DNA from: Volvox africanus
Taxonomy: Eukaryota > Chlorophyta > Chlorophyceae > Chlamydomonadales > Volvocaceae
Assembly (NCBI GenBank): GCA_030268105.1
Contig: BSDZ01000031.1
Coordinates: 62,001-126,000 of the forward strand
Direction: 5' to 3'
DNA: 64,000 nucleotides
Positions 34,936 to 48,100 of this stretch are shown here, piece by piece. Each line of letters starts with the position of its first letter. The stretch's first letter is position 1. The notes beneath the pieces are model-generated. The model searched no databases and was not told the origin of the DNA. It was given only the letters and a program-made list of their open reading frames with translations. The position numbers and the translations under genes were made by a program.

Positions 34936-35550
34936 ATGTTAAAAATTTGCGCAGCGATGTCCGCGGCAACACAAAGTAATCACCCCCAGCGCTGCGACGA
35001 AAGCGCGCTCAAAAATTCCACCACTGTGGGAGCTACATCCAACACTGGCAAGCCAGGCGCAGTAAAAACATCCGCTGGCCTCCAAATATCCTCTGACGCC
35101 GCTTCCTCTCCCGCTCCACTAGCCATTACGCCCCTGACGGTACCTCTTCCTGTAGCAACTACGTGCAGCAGCAAAGCCTGTGGAGGTGCTGTGGCCACGA
35201 CTGGTGCCACGGCAGCGATCCCCGTGTCGGCATTCACAATCACCAGCACACCCAAGTCCGGGAAGGGCAGCAAAAACAAGGCTCGCGCCCAAATCGTCGC
35301 GTTTGCGACTACCGCACCCCACGACGACATGCTTGACGGAGCAGAAACGGACTTTTGGCGGGAGGACGAGTCGGGCGCACCTTTGGCAACCGCCGTGTCT
35401 GGCACGACGCGAAGTCACCCGCGCACAATTTACCACGATGCTGGGGGAGCAGCGGCCGCCACCGGGGAAGGACCTGATCTCGGCGGGGCTGCCGGCGGCG
35501 CCAGAAAACAAGTCAAGAAGCCGTCGAAGCTGGCTCGGTTGCGTCGGTGA
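34936..35550 (+). CDS. Hypothetical low-complexity protein or terminal exon
   Basis: An uninterrupted 204-codon plus-strand frame. It is Ala/Thr/Ser-rich for the first 110 residues (for example ATTGATAAIPVSAF), then charged (GSKNKARAQ, AETDFWREDESGAP), and ends in a basic tail (KQVKKPSKLARLRR). No domain is recognised. The basic tail and acidic patch would fit a nuclear or nucleolar protein, but that is a guess. It may be the last exon of a gene starting upstream, since CGCAG precedes the ATG at 34957. The opposite strand is also open for 140 codons, which lowers confidence. Confidence 0.35.
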   Translation: MLKICAAMSAATQSNHPQRCDESALKNSTTVGATSNTGKPGAVKTSAGLQISSDAASSPAPLAITPLTVPLPVATTCSSKACGGAVATTGATAAIPVSAFTITSTPKSGKGSKNKARAQIVAFATTAPHDDMLDGAETDFWREDESGAPLATAVSGTTRSHPRTIYHDAGGAAAATGEGPDLGGAAGGARKQVKKPSKLARLRR

Positions 35551-36602
35551 GCGACGGATCCGGTTTTGGATCCACCCCCTGGTCATTTTGTGGCATCAGG
35601 GGTTTTAAACAATAGGGTTTTAGAGTTTGGGGAGTCGAACGCCGTAATGAAAGGCATGCCGATGTCGAAATTGCTCCATAGCGACATGGTTGCCCGGGGT
35701 CCTTATGGCGGTTCCACACTGTCAGCGCGCGCGGGTTGATGATGCCGCACGATTGCCAGAGCTTCACAGCGTATGAATGCAGCTTCGTTATATTCTCCGG
35801 GTCTTATTATTCTTCTTGCCGGGGCAAGACATGCGGGTTTTAGCAGGGATGGTCTCCTCAGAGCCGGACGTGGAGTGATGAGGTGAAGTGGTTAGGAGAC
35901 GCGGTTATTGAAACAGGGCCCCGATGCTGCAGAAACGACGTCTCCATCATCCCTTACACCCTCACACCCTCACAACCTCATACCCTCACATCCACCTAAG
36001 TGGTCATGTAGGCCATGAGGATGCACTCTTCAGGAGCACACACTTGAGCGCAGCGATTAACTTTCCGTTACAGCTCTAACCCCCACCTTTTAACCTTCCT
36101 CCAGGAAAGTAATGAGCATGCAGCAGCTGTGGATCTGGCCCTTTACTCACTATAAGCCCACCAATCAAGTCATGGTGAGTGGGGTACCGTACGTGAAAGT
36201 ACCGTACATGTGCGGTACACAACCCGATAGCCGATAGCGATGTTATATCATCAGGAAAACGTAAATATATTTGTCGATATGATCTTTTACAAAATGAAAA
36301 GGCCGTCGGGCGCTTACTGTTGATCATATAGCTGCACCATCTCGGGAAAGCGTTTATAAAATAAATTTGTTTTAATACGATTTGTAGCACATCACCAACC
36401 CCAGATGCTGTGCAATTAGGGGACAGACGTCACATCAGACAACTCCATCCCAAAATGACGACCCCACCCTTTTTAACGTACATGACAGCCAATTGCCAAC
36501 GTCCCACTTCCACTCCCAACATTATACCGAATAAATGAACCCCTCCTGCTACCACCATCTGCCCACTACGACATATTGTGTTTCACTGCACCCGCGCCAC
36601 AG
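35551..36602. other. Upstream region of methyltransferase gene
   Basis: It probably contains the start exon and promoter of the rightward methyltransferase gene, which I could not place. An imperfect CCCTCACA array lies at 35954-35992. Confidence 0.35.
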
Positions 36603-39545
36603 CTCTGTTACCGTACGTTGTTCCAAGACCTTGGTCTACCGGGGGCCAATGAGGATTATCTGGCGGCTAAGTTCCGGGACGAACTCATGCCGCTTAGGTA
36701 CGAATTAACGTATGGGCTGTTATGTTATTACGTGATTGTAAGGGTTAGGGAGGGAAACTGCACCCGTCTTTCAATACGTTCGCGCGACAATGAATGTTTG
36801 TCCAGTGATATCTACTATAGGGGAGGGGAAGGGGGAGGCGAGGGAAGGGGAGGGGGGGGTCTGTGATTCTGCTAAGCAATCACTCAGCCGGAGAGCTTCA
36901 TTCGACTGGCCAGTTGTCAACCTCACACCTAAGACCCCAGCCCGAGAACGACGTGTTCGTTCGCCGGCCGCGCCGCAGGGGCTGGCTACATCGTAACATG
37001 CCCAAACTATTGCACATCAATAAGGTGCGGTTCGTGGGCGCAGGCCTCGGCGTTTCAGGAGTCGGGAGGAGGTGGGAGGAGGTGGGGTTCAACGGCGTCC
37101 TTTTTGGTTCCGGATGCAGCCCGAAGAACCGGTAGTATTATGCTTACGAATCACGTACAGTGCGATATGATGTTCTGGACTTAGCACAGAAGGCTTACGG
37201 ATCGTGAAATCCTGTTGTACAAGCCCATCCCGTTTACTGCGCCATTTGTCCTCTCTCTCTCTGTCTCCGTGTTTTTCTCTCAATCCCTTTCCTTCGGTGC
37301 GGGTGTTACTTGTGACGCCCTCCTGTCATGAATTCCCTGAAGTGACCCCCCACTACCACCACCGAGCAGGCCTTCATCCAAGGCCCCGCTTTCGGGTGCC
37401 CGGGCATCATGACCTACTTAAATGCCCGCACCCGCTGGCTGGATGACGAAGTCAGTGCGGCCATTCGGCAGGGCTTTACCCAGGTGCGTGTGGGAGGAGG
37501 GAGGAGGGAGGAGGAAGGAGGATGTGGGGAGGGGGAGGAGGGGGAGGAGGGGGCGCTGCTCATGTATCATAACAATTGCCGCCGGTACTTCTAGCCGTGT
37601 CAAACGATAAAAGCGTTCAGCTAAATGAACGCTACAGGGGGGCACTAGGACCCTAGCCGCTTGTTGGTAACGAAATTTTAGGAAGGGTGCTCGTACAATA
37701 CGATTCAGATTCAGGGCGGGCCTTTCCCGCCTGGCATCCTGCCTGACGCTTTCAATTAGGAACTCGACGATAGCGGTTGATGACATCCAACCAACCAACC
37801 CACCGACCAACCACCGTCGTGCAGGTGGTCGTCGTTGCAGCCGGCTTTGATACTCGGGCGTACCGCCTTTCCACCCCGGGTGTGTCGTTCTTCGAAATTG
37901 ACTTGCCCGGGGCTTCCCAGAGGAAGAGGGAGCTCGTGGAGCGAACTCTGCCGGTCGACCAGGTGGGCGTTGGGGGATGATGGTAACAGTTGTTGGTTTA
38001 TAGTCGTCTGTTAGCGGATGCTATATTTGTTCGTTACTACAGTTGTATAAATTGTCGTTGCCGTTGTCCAGAAATCTGAATTTGCAAGGTTGCGACTGGA
38101 AGGCTGCAGCAAGGTCTTACAGTCACACAATCATTTGCAGGGCCGTTTCGGGGGCTTCACAGCAAACGATCGGGTGTTGGTGTGTTTGTGCTTCAGGATT
38201 TCGCATCCCCGTCCCCGTCCGAATCCCGCCCCCTGGGGTTTGTCTTGGGCACCTCCTTCAGCCCCCCCTTTCATCCCGCATTGCACACAGACATGGGGCA
38301 ACCGCAGACAGGTCCCTCCATCGCGCCCTCCCTCCCTGCCTGTGTATCTCCCTCCCTCCCTCCCTGCCTGCCTGTGTATTTCCCTCCCCCCCTCCCTCCC
38401 TCCCTCCCCCCTGCCTGTGTACCTCCCTGCCTCCCTGCCTGCCTGCCTGTGTATTTCCCTCCCCCCCTCCCTCCCTCCCTTCCCCCTGCCTGTGTACCTC
38501 CCTCCCTCCCTGCCTGCCTGCCTGTGTATTTCCCTCCCCCCCTCCCTCCCTCCCTCCCTCCCACCCTCCCTCCGTCCCTCCCTCCCTGCCTGCCTGCCTG
38601 CCTGTGTATCACCCATGTTGGCCGTTCCGCACGCCTAGTTCCCCCGACCCACCTTCATGGCAGCGGACCTCTCGAAGGTCAGCATTGCCGATGTGCTGCT
38701 TGGCACCTGGCCCCGAAACCAAACGTTGGCTAGCTTGGGTGCGGTGGAGGGTGTGGACGCCACTGCAGACGGCTACGTCATCAAGCGCAATGGCAGTGCC
38801 GACAGCTTCTCCACCGCCGCAACCAATGGCGCCTCCGTCGCCGCCTTCAAGTCTGGATCCGTTTCCACATCCGCGACTACCGCCGTCGCCGCCGCGGCCA
38901 CTTCCCCTAAATCTGCCGCCAACACCAACACCAACACCAACAGCAACAGCAGCGGACGAGGCGGATTCAACCCCCTGGACAAGACACTCTTCACTGTGGA
39001 GGGCCTTATATACTACCTACCTCCCTTGGCGGTCGCCAGGCTGCTGGTCAGTCTCCGCGCGGTGGCGAGTCCAGGCAGCCGGGTGGCGTTCGACTTCCTG
39101 CATCAAGACGTCTTCAGCGGCCGCCGCTGGGAGCCTGGGTACGAGACACTGCGCCTGGTGAGGTGGCCGGGTGGGTCAATTGGTCCGTTGGTGGTTCGCA
39201 ATACCATCATCATTACTACCACCGCTACTACCAATACCTCCACCGCCATTGCCGCCTTTCCTGCAAAGCGCCAAAGGACCAATCTCCCCCGTCCACATGC
39301 ATTCACTAAACACATGCATGTTTTTGCGCCACACATCACAGACGGTGCGCAACAAGGGCGAGCCCAAGCGCAGCGGTCTGAACCCCGCCACTCTGAGGGA
39401 GTACCTGTCGCCGATGGGGTGGCGGCTGACCTACCTGCCCACGCCCAAGGAGGTGGCGGCGGCCATGTACCCGGGGCGCACCTGGAGCCGTCTCAACCCG
39501 GTGCTGCCGCCATTCTACAACTTCGCGGTCGCAGAAGCCGAGTGA
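36603..39545 (+). CDS. SAM-dependent methyltransferase, leucine carboxyl methyltransferase (LCMT/TIGR00027) family
   Basis: Plus-strand exons 36603-36697, 37370-37483, 37825-37962, 38639-39157 and 39342-39545. The last four join in phase 0. The N-terminal exon encodes [20 protein letters not shown] connecting exon between 36697 and 37370 is missing from the model (phase gap), as is the start codon. Family motifs: [15 protein letters not shown], the SAM-binding strand [15 protein letters not shown], the acidic SAM-ribose motif [39 protein letters not shown], and the C-terminal [20 protein letters not shown]. The family includes protein phosphatase 2A carboxyl methyltransferases and polyketide O-methyltransferases, so the substrate is open. 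A Ser/Thr/Ala-rich insertion of roughly 60 residues (38780-38960, with an Asn-Thr run) interrupts the catalytic domain before the LFTVEG motif. Confidence 0.85.
38330..38610 (+). repeat. 75-bp minisatellite of CCCT/CCTG units in an intron
   Basis: The marker TGTGTATTTCCCTCCCCCC recurs at 38373, 38448 and 38523, giving a 75-bp period over about three copies. It lies in the intron before methyltransferase exon 38639-39157. Because 75 is divisible by three and the array lacks stops, long artefactual frames run through it on both strands. Confidence 0.9.
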
Positions 39546-42165
39546 ACCTCCGCACTGATTAGGGAGAAGGAGAGTTGCTGTTACGACGGGTAACTGCATT
39601 TGGCCCTTGGCCCCCTTCAGCGGCCTCGTGACTGCAGTTTTGAGGAGGGAAAGGTAATGTAGATCATGGTTCCTTGGGGGAAAGACGCGAGAGGGTGACA
39701 GTGATATTGCGTATGATGTGTGCACGACGCTGTGCTGTCCGGCGTGGCAGAGCTTAGGAGGCCGGGCGCGTGCAACGGACTGGGCGTGTTGAACGGAGTG
39801 GGCGAGCGGGGACGAGCGGAGAAGGCACCGGAGCTATGCGTGACGTTGACTTTTGACGCGTAGCCCTGAATTACCCTCCACCTTCTAAGTTGGATGTCGT
39901 GTTCGGCCGTCGAGGGTGGTGGTGGCGTCGTCGCGGAGGCGTTCAAGCATTTTCCACGCAATCGATTCAGGTTGTCGCAAATTATGTATCCTTTTTTTGC
40001 AGTGGTACGACAAAAGCCTAACTCGATCCAGGAGGGTCACATTTCGAAACGTTCCTCAGCAGCCCCTCTGATGGTAAAAAGAGGGTCTGGTAGTGATATG
40101 AAGACTACCATCCTATGTAAAATAATTAATCTGAGACTTGGAAGACTGAGACTTAGTAGGCTATTGCTTCATGTCACAGCTTCTAACCTTGCATGAAGTC
40201 AATAGCACTGGACGTCACAGCAAGCTTCGATTCCGGCACTTCTCACTGTGCAGTGCAGTATAATGCACACGGGGATGAACCCCAAACAAACATGTTAACA
40301 CAGACACACACACACACACACATACACGGACACAACCCGCACGGCCCCTCGACAGCCCACATTACCTTGACGGCCACAGGGAAGCAACGACAGACCTAGG
40401 TTACACCACCCTAAACAAATCCCTCGCTCCCTCCCTCTCCACATCTGCAGTGTGTAAATCAATACCTGTGGTCCATGTCTTGCCGCTAGCTTATCACTCT
40501 ACACCTGCCATCCATCCCGTCCCCATCCCCAAAGGTGGGATGTGACTCGTGTGAAGGTGGATTATACTGGCTAGTATTTCCCGTACACCGGTACCGCCGC
40601 TCAGTGTGCTGCCACCAGATCACTTCTTTTTGTACTGTTCGTTCGCGAGGCCCTATGAGCCTCCTCCTGGCTCGCCGGGCCTTACGAGTTCTTTTCAACA
40701 GTTTATAACAATCATCATCACAATCCACACACAATCATACACGAAATCACAGGGCCCGATAAAACACGCCCCCCCCAACTCTATCGCTCTAAGGCAACAG
40801 GCAGGCGGGCGCCACCCGCCGACATCAGATGTACGACATTACGGGGCGGGTGCATCGGCAACCCCACGCCATTGTCCTCCTACGACAACGTAGGAAACCG
40901 AAATTTGCGGAAGAGGCGGCGATGGCCTCCACACACATCAAATGCCCACGTGTCCGTTACCGCCCGCCACAACCACCACCAGCACGTGCTTCATGGAGCC
41001 TGCTCCACCGAACATGTACGGACAAGACACACAGCGTGCGCAATTTGGGGAGGAAAAGAAACGGGATGCAGTAACAGCAAACCACTCTCTAGCCACTAGG
41101 GAATGGGCGGCACCTGCACCACATGCCGCTGCGGAGAACTGCACGTGTTCGACACGGCGCCTTCCACTCAGCCTCAGCGCTCACACGGCTCCAGGAAGGG
41201 AGGTTCAAAACCGTCCAAGCGTCTCGACAGTCCAAAAGGGAGAGATCATCAGACCACCGCAACAAACATCCTCAAGCCAGCACCTCGGCGGGCAGCTGTC
41301 CTCTTTGACGTAGTTTGGTAAAACGACTGCGCTGTGGTGGTATCATCCTGATCATAATCATCATCGATGCAGGCGTCTTTGATTTGTATTTAATGTCGAC
41401 AGGCCATCAGTAAATATGCCTCAAAGTATGAATACATGACTCCACTCTCGTTTATTTATTCATCCATGAATTCAAACCCGTGCTGTGCGTGCTGAGGCGA
41501 ACCCAGCCAGCCGGGCGATACTCGGCCGCCACACCTACCTTGCTAAAAGCACAACTCGTAATCGTGCTCACCGTCGTGAAGCCATCGGACGTCCCTTCCC
41601 TCTCTACTATCACCAAACCGGGAGGTCGACGAGGTTCGAGGATAACCCAGATAGACACTCAGACAAGCCTTCAGCATTCATTGCGTATCGTCCCGCATCT
41701 ATCCCCCCCTCTCCAACACACACTCACACACATACACACTTGCAGCTTCCCCCCAACACACCCGCTTCCTCAACATTGCTTCCTCCCACGAACTCTCTTT
41801 CCTCGTGTTTCCCCACACGCCCACACCCCCAACCCCGCACACCCGCACACAGTCGTCAGATCATCATCCAGCGACCCGTCTCCTCCCGGACGACCCACCG
41901 GTCCTTTTTTCCATTCAATCGCTTCATCCACCCGCCCCCTAGCAAGCCTCTGTGCAGCGTTTCCCTGACCGGGACCCGTCCAGCCTCTCCCACAGCCACG
42001 TTATGAGAGATGCCTTCAGGAGGTGCCTTCAGAGGTGCCTGGCCCGCGAGGCCACGACTGCACGTTGGCCCTCGGCTGCTGCCGCCACACCCCACAGCCT
42101 TCACCTTGCCACCCCTCCCAGACCCTTTGTTCACGGCCATGCCAGTATCTGTAACGCCCACGTCC
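39546..42165. other. Convergent 3' region between methyltransferase and MUN-domain genes
   Basis: Bounded by two convergent stops. It contains a (CA)n tract at about 40304-40323 and C-rich, low-complexity sequence at 41700-41870. Open frames here have no family motif. Confidence 0.4.
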
Positions 42166-45100
42166 CTACTTGGCCTTCTTGGGCAGCTTGTAAGATGACT
42201 TGAGCATCTTGCTACCGTTGCGTTCTGGACGGTGTACGAGCACTCGCAAAATTGTGGACTCGTCGTACACATGACCTGGGCCGCCGCTGGGAGCCATAAG
42301 CTGCGCAGTGCCGTGTGTACGAGCCTAATGAGGTGGGAAATTAGGGGTGAAAAAAGGTAGAGGATGAAGATGAAATCCGTAATAAATAACATGAATGACA
42401 CAAAACCAAATAAATAATCAAATAATTTATAATTTTTGAAATGCAGTGTCCGCCCTCCCAGAGTGTGTGTTAGGGTGGGTGGGGGGGTATCGGGAAGCCC
42501 ACGCGGATAATCCCGGACACGCCTCCTCCTCCTCCGGCTGGCGGGCGGGGTCCGGGCCCACTAGCTCACCGTCTTCAGCAAGTCCATCAGCGGGCCCACC
42601 TCCACCCGCATCAGCGGCAGCAGCCGCTGCACCCGCTCCAGCTCTGAGTCGATAAGCTCCCGATCAAGACCGTCACCGGCCGCGTAAAACAGGGCCCGCA
42701 GCTTGTGCATATCCTGACCACCGGTGGGGCAGCGGCATGTACTGGAAACACCGTTCAATACGGAAGTCAACAAACATCTCTGGTAACTCTCGTACGTCCG
42801 CTCCGAAACCACGCCTAATCTGATCATTTCAGCAGCGCTTTCCTCGAATACAAAACACACAGGCTCACACATAATTGGCACACGAGCAGGCGCGGGCAAA
42901 AGCAGTACGTAATGTGGATGTGTGCGCTGCTGTGCTCAGGGCTCTCACCCAACCCACCAGGCGATATGCTGCGGCACACTCCCTTAAGAGCTACCAAGTA
43001 ATGGGTAGCAAGGGTAGGTAGGGCGGAACATGCACTTTTATTTCATGGCTATGACCTGATTTAGCGGTTTCTTTCTTCATCCTATCCCAATTATATATTG
43101 TCTGCATGTTGATCCTGCCTTATCAAAAGGTACGTTCAGGGCAAGTTTATAATGGGTAAAAATGTTACCGGGGTGGCACGTAATCCGTCCCCTCTACTGA
43201 CCCTTTCACCTCCGCTGCATCGTGCATTCCTGTGCCCCGTGGGTCCGTTGCGTCTACGAGAGGTTGAGAGCACGAACCTGACGTCCCCGCACCGCGTTGT
43301 CGTACCTGGTCAATGGTTTGCACATCCGCTGGCATAAACCAGCGACAAGGCCCTCCGTCGAGGAGAATCCGTTCAGCCGCCTGCGGGGTGGCCACGAAAG
43401 TGTGCGTATGTGTGTGTGTGTGTGTACGTGAATTGCCCGGGTGCTTCCCTTCTTCTACAGGGGGGCCAGCCCCAGGCCCACAACACTTGACACGAAGGAA
43501 GCGGTGGCTTCCGGCGAAGGACTATAACGAGGAGGACTAGCGAAGTGAAACCAAAATGAACCCTCCGCGAGCTCCACTGTGCGCGACGTAGGTTCCGGAG
43601 CCACCAGTCACGCGATAACGGTTTGACAGCCAAGTGGTCAAATTAGTCGGCAAGTCGCGTGTGGGGGGGGGCGGACCCCGGCGGTCTCTCCTGCCTGAGA
43701 CCTTTCCGCGGCCCCCGGACCCATCACCTTACGCCAAGCAGCCTCCGTCAGCGGGAAACCGCAAGTGGTTCGAATCGCGCCCCGAAACCAGAGACACCCC
43801 CTCCACCTACCTGGACTGAGGCCACCATGAGGTGCTTGGCGAAGGCCGTCCGCACTGCGTCCGGCAGCCCCGGGCAGGTGGCAGCCAGCACCTTGTGTAG
43901 CCCATCCAACACCGGCTCGATACGGGAGGCGGGCAGCGTCACGTGGTGCCGATACAGCAGCTCCAGCCAGGGAGTGCGCTGGTCCCAAAACACAACCTGA
44001 CATTTCAGATGGCAGGGCGGCAGGGACGCGTAAAGGCAGGGAGCTCGGGGATATTAGCAGGTGGATGCTCTCTGCTAGCAGCCCACCTCTGCTAGCGTTA
44101 TCCCGACGTCTTGGATATGCCATTCCCCATTCCAGTCCCCTAACAACCCCTATTACACCCATCCCCACTTCCCACCGGCTGTTCTCTTTGTTCCATTCGT
44201 TCGGACAAGGCATGCTAGGGAGCTGGCAATCGCCCCCGTCCCCCCCCATCCTCCCCCATCCCCCCCAATCCCGGGGTCACAAACCTGGGAAAGTAGCAAA
44301 AGGTTCCACTCACCCTTGTGGCCAGGAACCTGCATGCGTACTGCATGCCCGTCATCAGGGCTGTACGAGCAAGCAAAAGCGGTTCCGGAGCCTCGCCGAT
44401 GGAGGAGCTCCCTTCGGACTGCAGACATCACGGAGGGCCAAGGATGAGGATGGGTGATGAGGGTTAGTTGGGTCAAACAACAAACCCACGGGGAGGCAGG
44501 AGCCCACTTACATGTGGTCTAGGTACGTACCTTCTGCGAACAGACAGCTGCAAGTTATGATCATGTTGACTACTTGACGGCTGCTAAGCGGCCCCTCCGC
44601 CTTCCAACAGACAGGATGGGCGTGAAGCTCAAGGTGACATGACCTGGGTGGTCGTACAACCAGGCATCATGATGCTCTACTTTACCACCCCCATCCCAAT
44701 CACCCCCACCCCCACTACCATCACCACCTCCATCTCCATCCCGCCCTAGCTCCTCATACTTGACCCACTACCCACCTTGGCTGGGGAGCACTTAGCGGAT
44801 CCGGCAGTTGAGGCCGGTTGTGGCGGCGGCAGACTGTGAGCCGCTGCAGATTGCAGCTGCCTTTCCCGCGCCACCTGGTGAGGGAGGGGCGATGGGCGTT
44901 GGCGCGAAGAATGCGAGGAAACAAACAACCTGCAGTTGAAGGCCCCACTGCGGTCATGCGTACCAATCAGGTAATGAACCTTGGGACCCGGGGGAGGTGG
45001 GCGGTGGGATGTAAGTAACACATGTTGAAACGCAGCCAATAAAAAAACATGTTGGAAAGCAATCAATTAAAAGTGGCATCCGAGCTTACAGCAGAGCATC

Positions 45101-48100
45101 ACAGAGGGTGCCGGGGAGCGGGAGATGGGGAGGAAGAGATGCCATTTTCGGGTATCGGTTATTCCGGGTTTGGGATGCGACAACAAGACACGATCCGTAC
45201 GTACGCATACACACAGATACAGACATACATCCACATGCACCCTGGTCACCTGAACTAATGTCTCCGCCCTGCCGTACAAGAAATGCAGACTGCAGGCCGC
45301 CGCGGTGAGCGTTTCCGCGGTGAGTGAGGCGCTGACGTTTGTGAAGTCTGGGGAGCTCTCCACCTAACACGGCAATTTCACATTAACAACAATTAAACAA
45401 AGTACTATGTTAGTAATATAATCCTTGCATAAACGGACGTGACATGCAGATAGCTAGCCCTCTGCTAGCAAGTAGCTGGCCATCAAAGTATCCTGGATTT
45501 GAAAATGGATTTTACATTTTAAAGCTATTGTGTATTACCTTCATAAATATAGTATTATAATATAGCGTAATATATAGTATAAATACTCTGCTACATTCGC
45601 CATAGTCAAGGTACATGTTCAGGTGAGAGACAACATGACCAAGCAGAACGTAACCGCGATTTCTGGCTTAGACCAGCATGCAGGACATTACAATACAAGG
45701 CAGGGCAACGTCTCCTCCTTTTGAGGCAGGGGCGCCAGTGTGAAGCACCTCAGGGAGCCCTGCCCTGTAGGATTGCCCGTTGGCGTATCTCTGTTGTGTC
45801 CGCCAACATGCAGCAAAGGCCCAATCGGAAGATGACCATATACGGTCCATCCTGGACACTACCCGTAGATACTCTAGGATGCTACACCCATGTCTTCGGT
45901 GTGTGTGTCAGTCTATTACAACTTATTGAATGCAAAGAAGCACTCAAACCGAATCAAACGGACCTATCTAGGAAAGGAATAACGCAAACAGGATACCGTG
46001 GATTTACACCGCTTCAGGGGTTGAATGCATGACAAGCACGACAAAGCGCGTTTCGTGACAAAGTCTTACGCGCGCCGGAAACCATACAAGAGGGAAAGGA
46101 TGAGGGCAGCAGAGGGAAGGGGGAGTCGAGAGGGGGAGCCCATGAAGGCTGGCGGCCTAACCCTCGTCCCCTTCCCTCCTTCCCCTGCACCCCTCCACCT
46201 ACAGCACAGACGCAGACGGATGGAGGGAAGGAAAGGGGGACCACAGGCAGGGAAGCGCCGCCATCCTTGGGGTTGGTGGCACTCCGAAATGCGAGGGGGT
46301 CTTGGGTGTCCAGCGGCAATCCGGCGGGTCCACCCTGGCCCCCCCCTTTCACCCTCACCCTCACCCCCCCTGGCCCTGGTGAAAGGCAATCTCACGGTTG
46401 GTACGCTGGCCAGGAAGGTCACCTTCCCCTTGCCGCCCTTGACGGAGTTGCGCCCCGCCTCTCGCTCCGCCTGCTCGTTCTTTACCGCTATATCCTGAGA
46501 GGGCAACGGACAGCAGGAGAGAAGGGGGAATGCGGTCATTGCTAACAGACAGACAGACAGACAGGGTACGCAGCATGGACCTCGTCTCTAACAATGTCTT
46601 TCTAAGGACGTACCGGGCCCTCACCATACCTTCTTGTACCTGACAGGCTGAGGCACCGGAGGTATCAACCTCTGCAGCGCCCCCAGCCTCTCATTCACAT
46701 GGGTCACGTACCTGCATGGCATGTCCGTACATTGGCATATACACACACACAGTGTCTTTTGCACAAACGAGGGTCGGGGCATTGCAACACAGAGATGAGC
46801 GGATAACCCACACAGGACCAAAGAATGGTGTTTTCCCACCATTGCCTTTTCGCCCACAACCTGCCTCCTCTGCCAGCTCCCCAACCCCTCCCGTTGTCAT
46901 CCGGACACCCATCCCCTCAACCCCTCAACGGACCCCTTTAGTCCTGCCCTGTAAAAATAGTGTCAAAACAACTTCCAAACCGCTCCTTCTAACAACTCCT
47001 AAACTACCCCACGCCCCTCTGGAGCTGTGCACCCACTTGCGCATCACCGCGTCAATGCCCTCCAGCAGCGCCTGCGGCACCTCCGAGGGCATAGGTACGT
47101 CCATGCCGTACAAGGCATCCAGAGCCTCCATGGTCATCCGGGACACCTCAATGGCGCTGGAGGTGTGGGCCGCGTCGGGGCCTGAACCTGGGGGCCGGGC
47201 GGGGCGGCGGCAAAGGCCCAATAGACGGATTTCAGATTGTCATTACGAAGGCGTGTTGTGTTGAGAGTAAGTTGTAATTGGCGGGGAAGGAGGAAGGGGA
47301 AATTGTAGCTGAAGGCTCCAGAGCTATAACATGTAGCAACCAAGTAAAATGCTTAGGCTGCGAGGTCATTAAAAAGGGCGGGGGTTGGGGGAAGGCGGTG
47401 GAAACCCAAAACCGCCATGAGACGGAATCCGCACATCCCCCGGGCGTCTCCCCTTCATCCCGTCAGTCACTAACCCACCCATCGGCTTCCATTTCTCCGT
47501 CTGCAGTGCCCTTGCCGTCCAGGTGGTCATGTTGGACACCTGCACCTCCACCCACTGCGCGTGCATGGGGCAACAAACGGGTGGGGTCCGCAATCGTAAA
47601 AGGAGAATAGTGGCAAAGAGAACGAAGAGGAAACAATAAGACAGGAGTGGAGTGTGTGTGTGTGTGGCAGTATCTTGAACATTGACGGCTCGCTGTATGA
47701 AGCTGGAGGGTGAGGGCCCCCGCGGGCGGACAAACGATTTGAAACCTTTTTACTGAAGGCCTAGTGAGTTGTGTAGGGTTTGGAAAGAGGAACACTACTC
47801 TTGCCTATCCTGGATACGCAGCTGGAAATCCGTTAGAACGGGAAACTCGCCAACAACACACAAGTAAACACGGCTAGGGGATTTCGGGCCATCCCTTTCC
47901 CTCTCCTCCCCTCCTCCCTCCTCCCTCAGTCTGAGGAGTCCTCTTTCCGCATCCCACGTGTCTCTCTGTCTCTCTCTCTGTCTCTCTCTCTGTCTCTCTC
48001 TGTGTCTCTCTCTGTGTCCACACAACCTCCACCCCACCCCACCTGCAGGAGGGCCGCTTTGAGGGGACTGGACAGATCCCAACGCCGAAAGGACGACAAC

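Noticed and set aside
38043..39161. 372-codon Pro/Cys-rich plus frame and matching Arg/Gly-rich minus frames
   Set aside because: Created by the stop-free 75-bp minisatellite; the true exon is 38639-39157 in another frame with methyltransferase motifs.
43760..43790. GGTTCGAATC resembling a tRNA T-loop
   Set aside because: The flanking bases do not form a stem, and the site lies in an intron of the MUN-domain gene with no other tRNA features.
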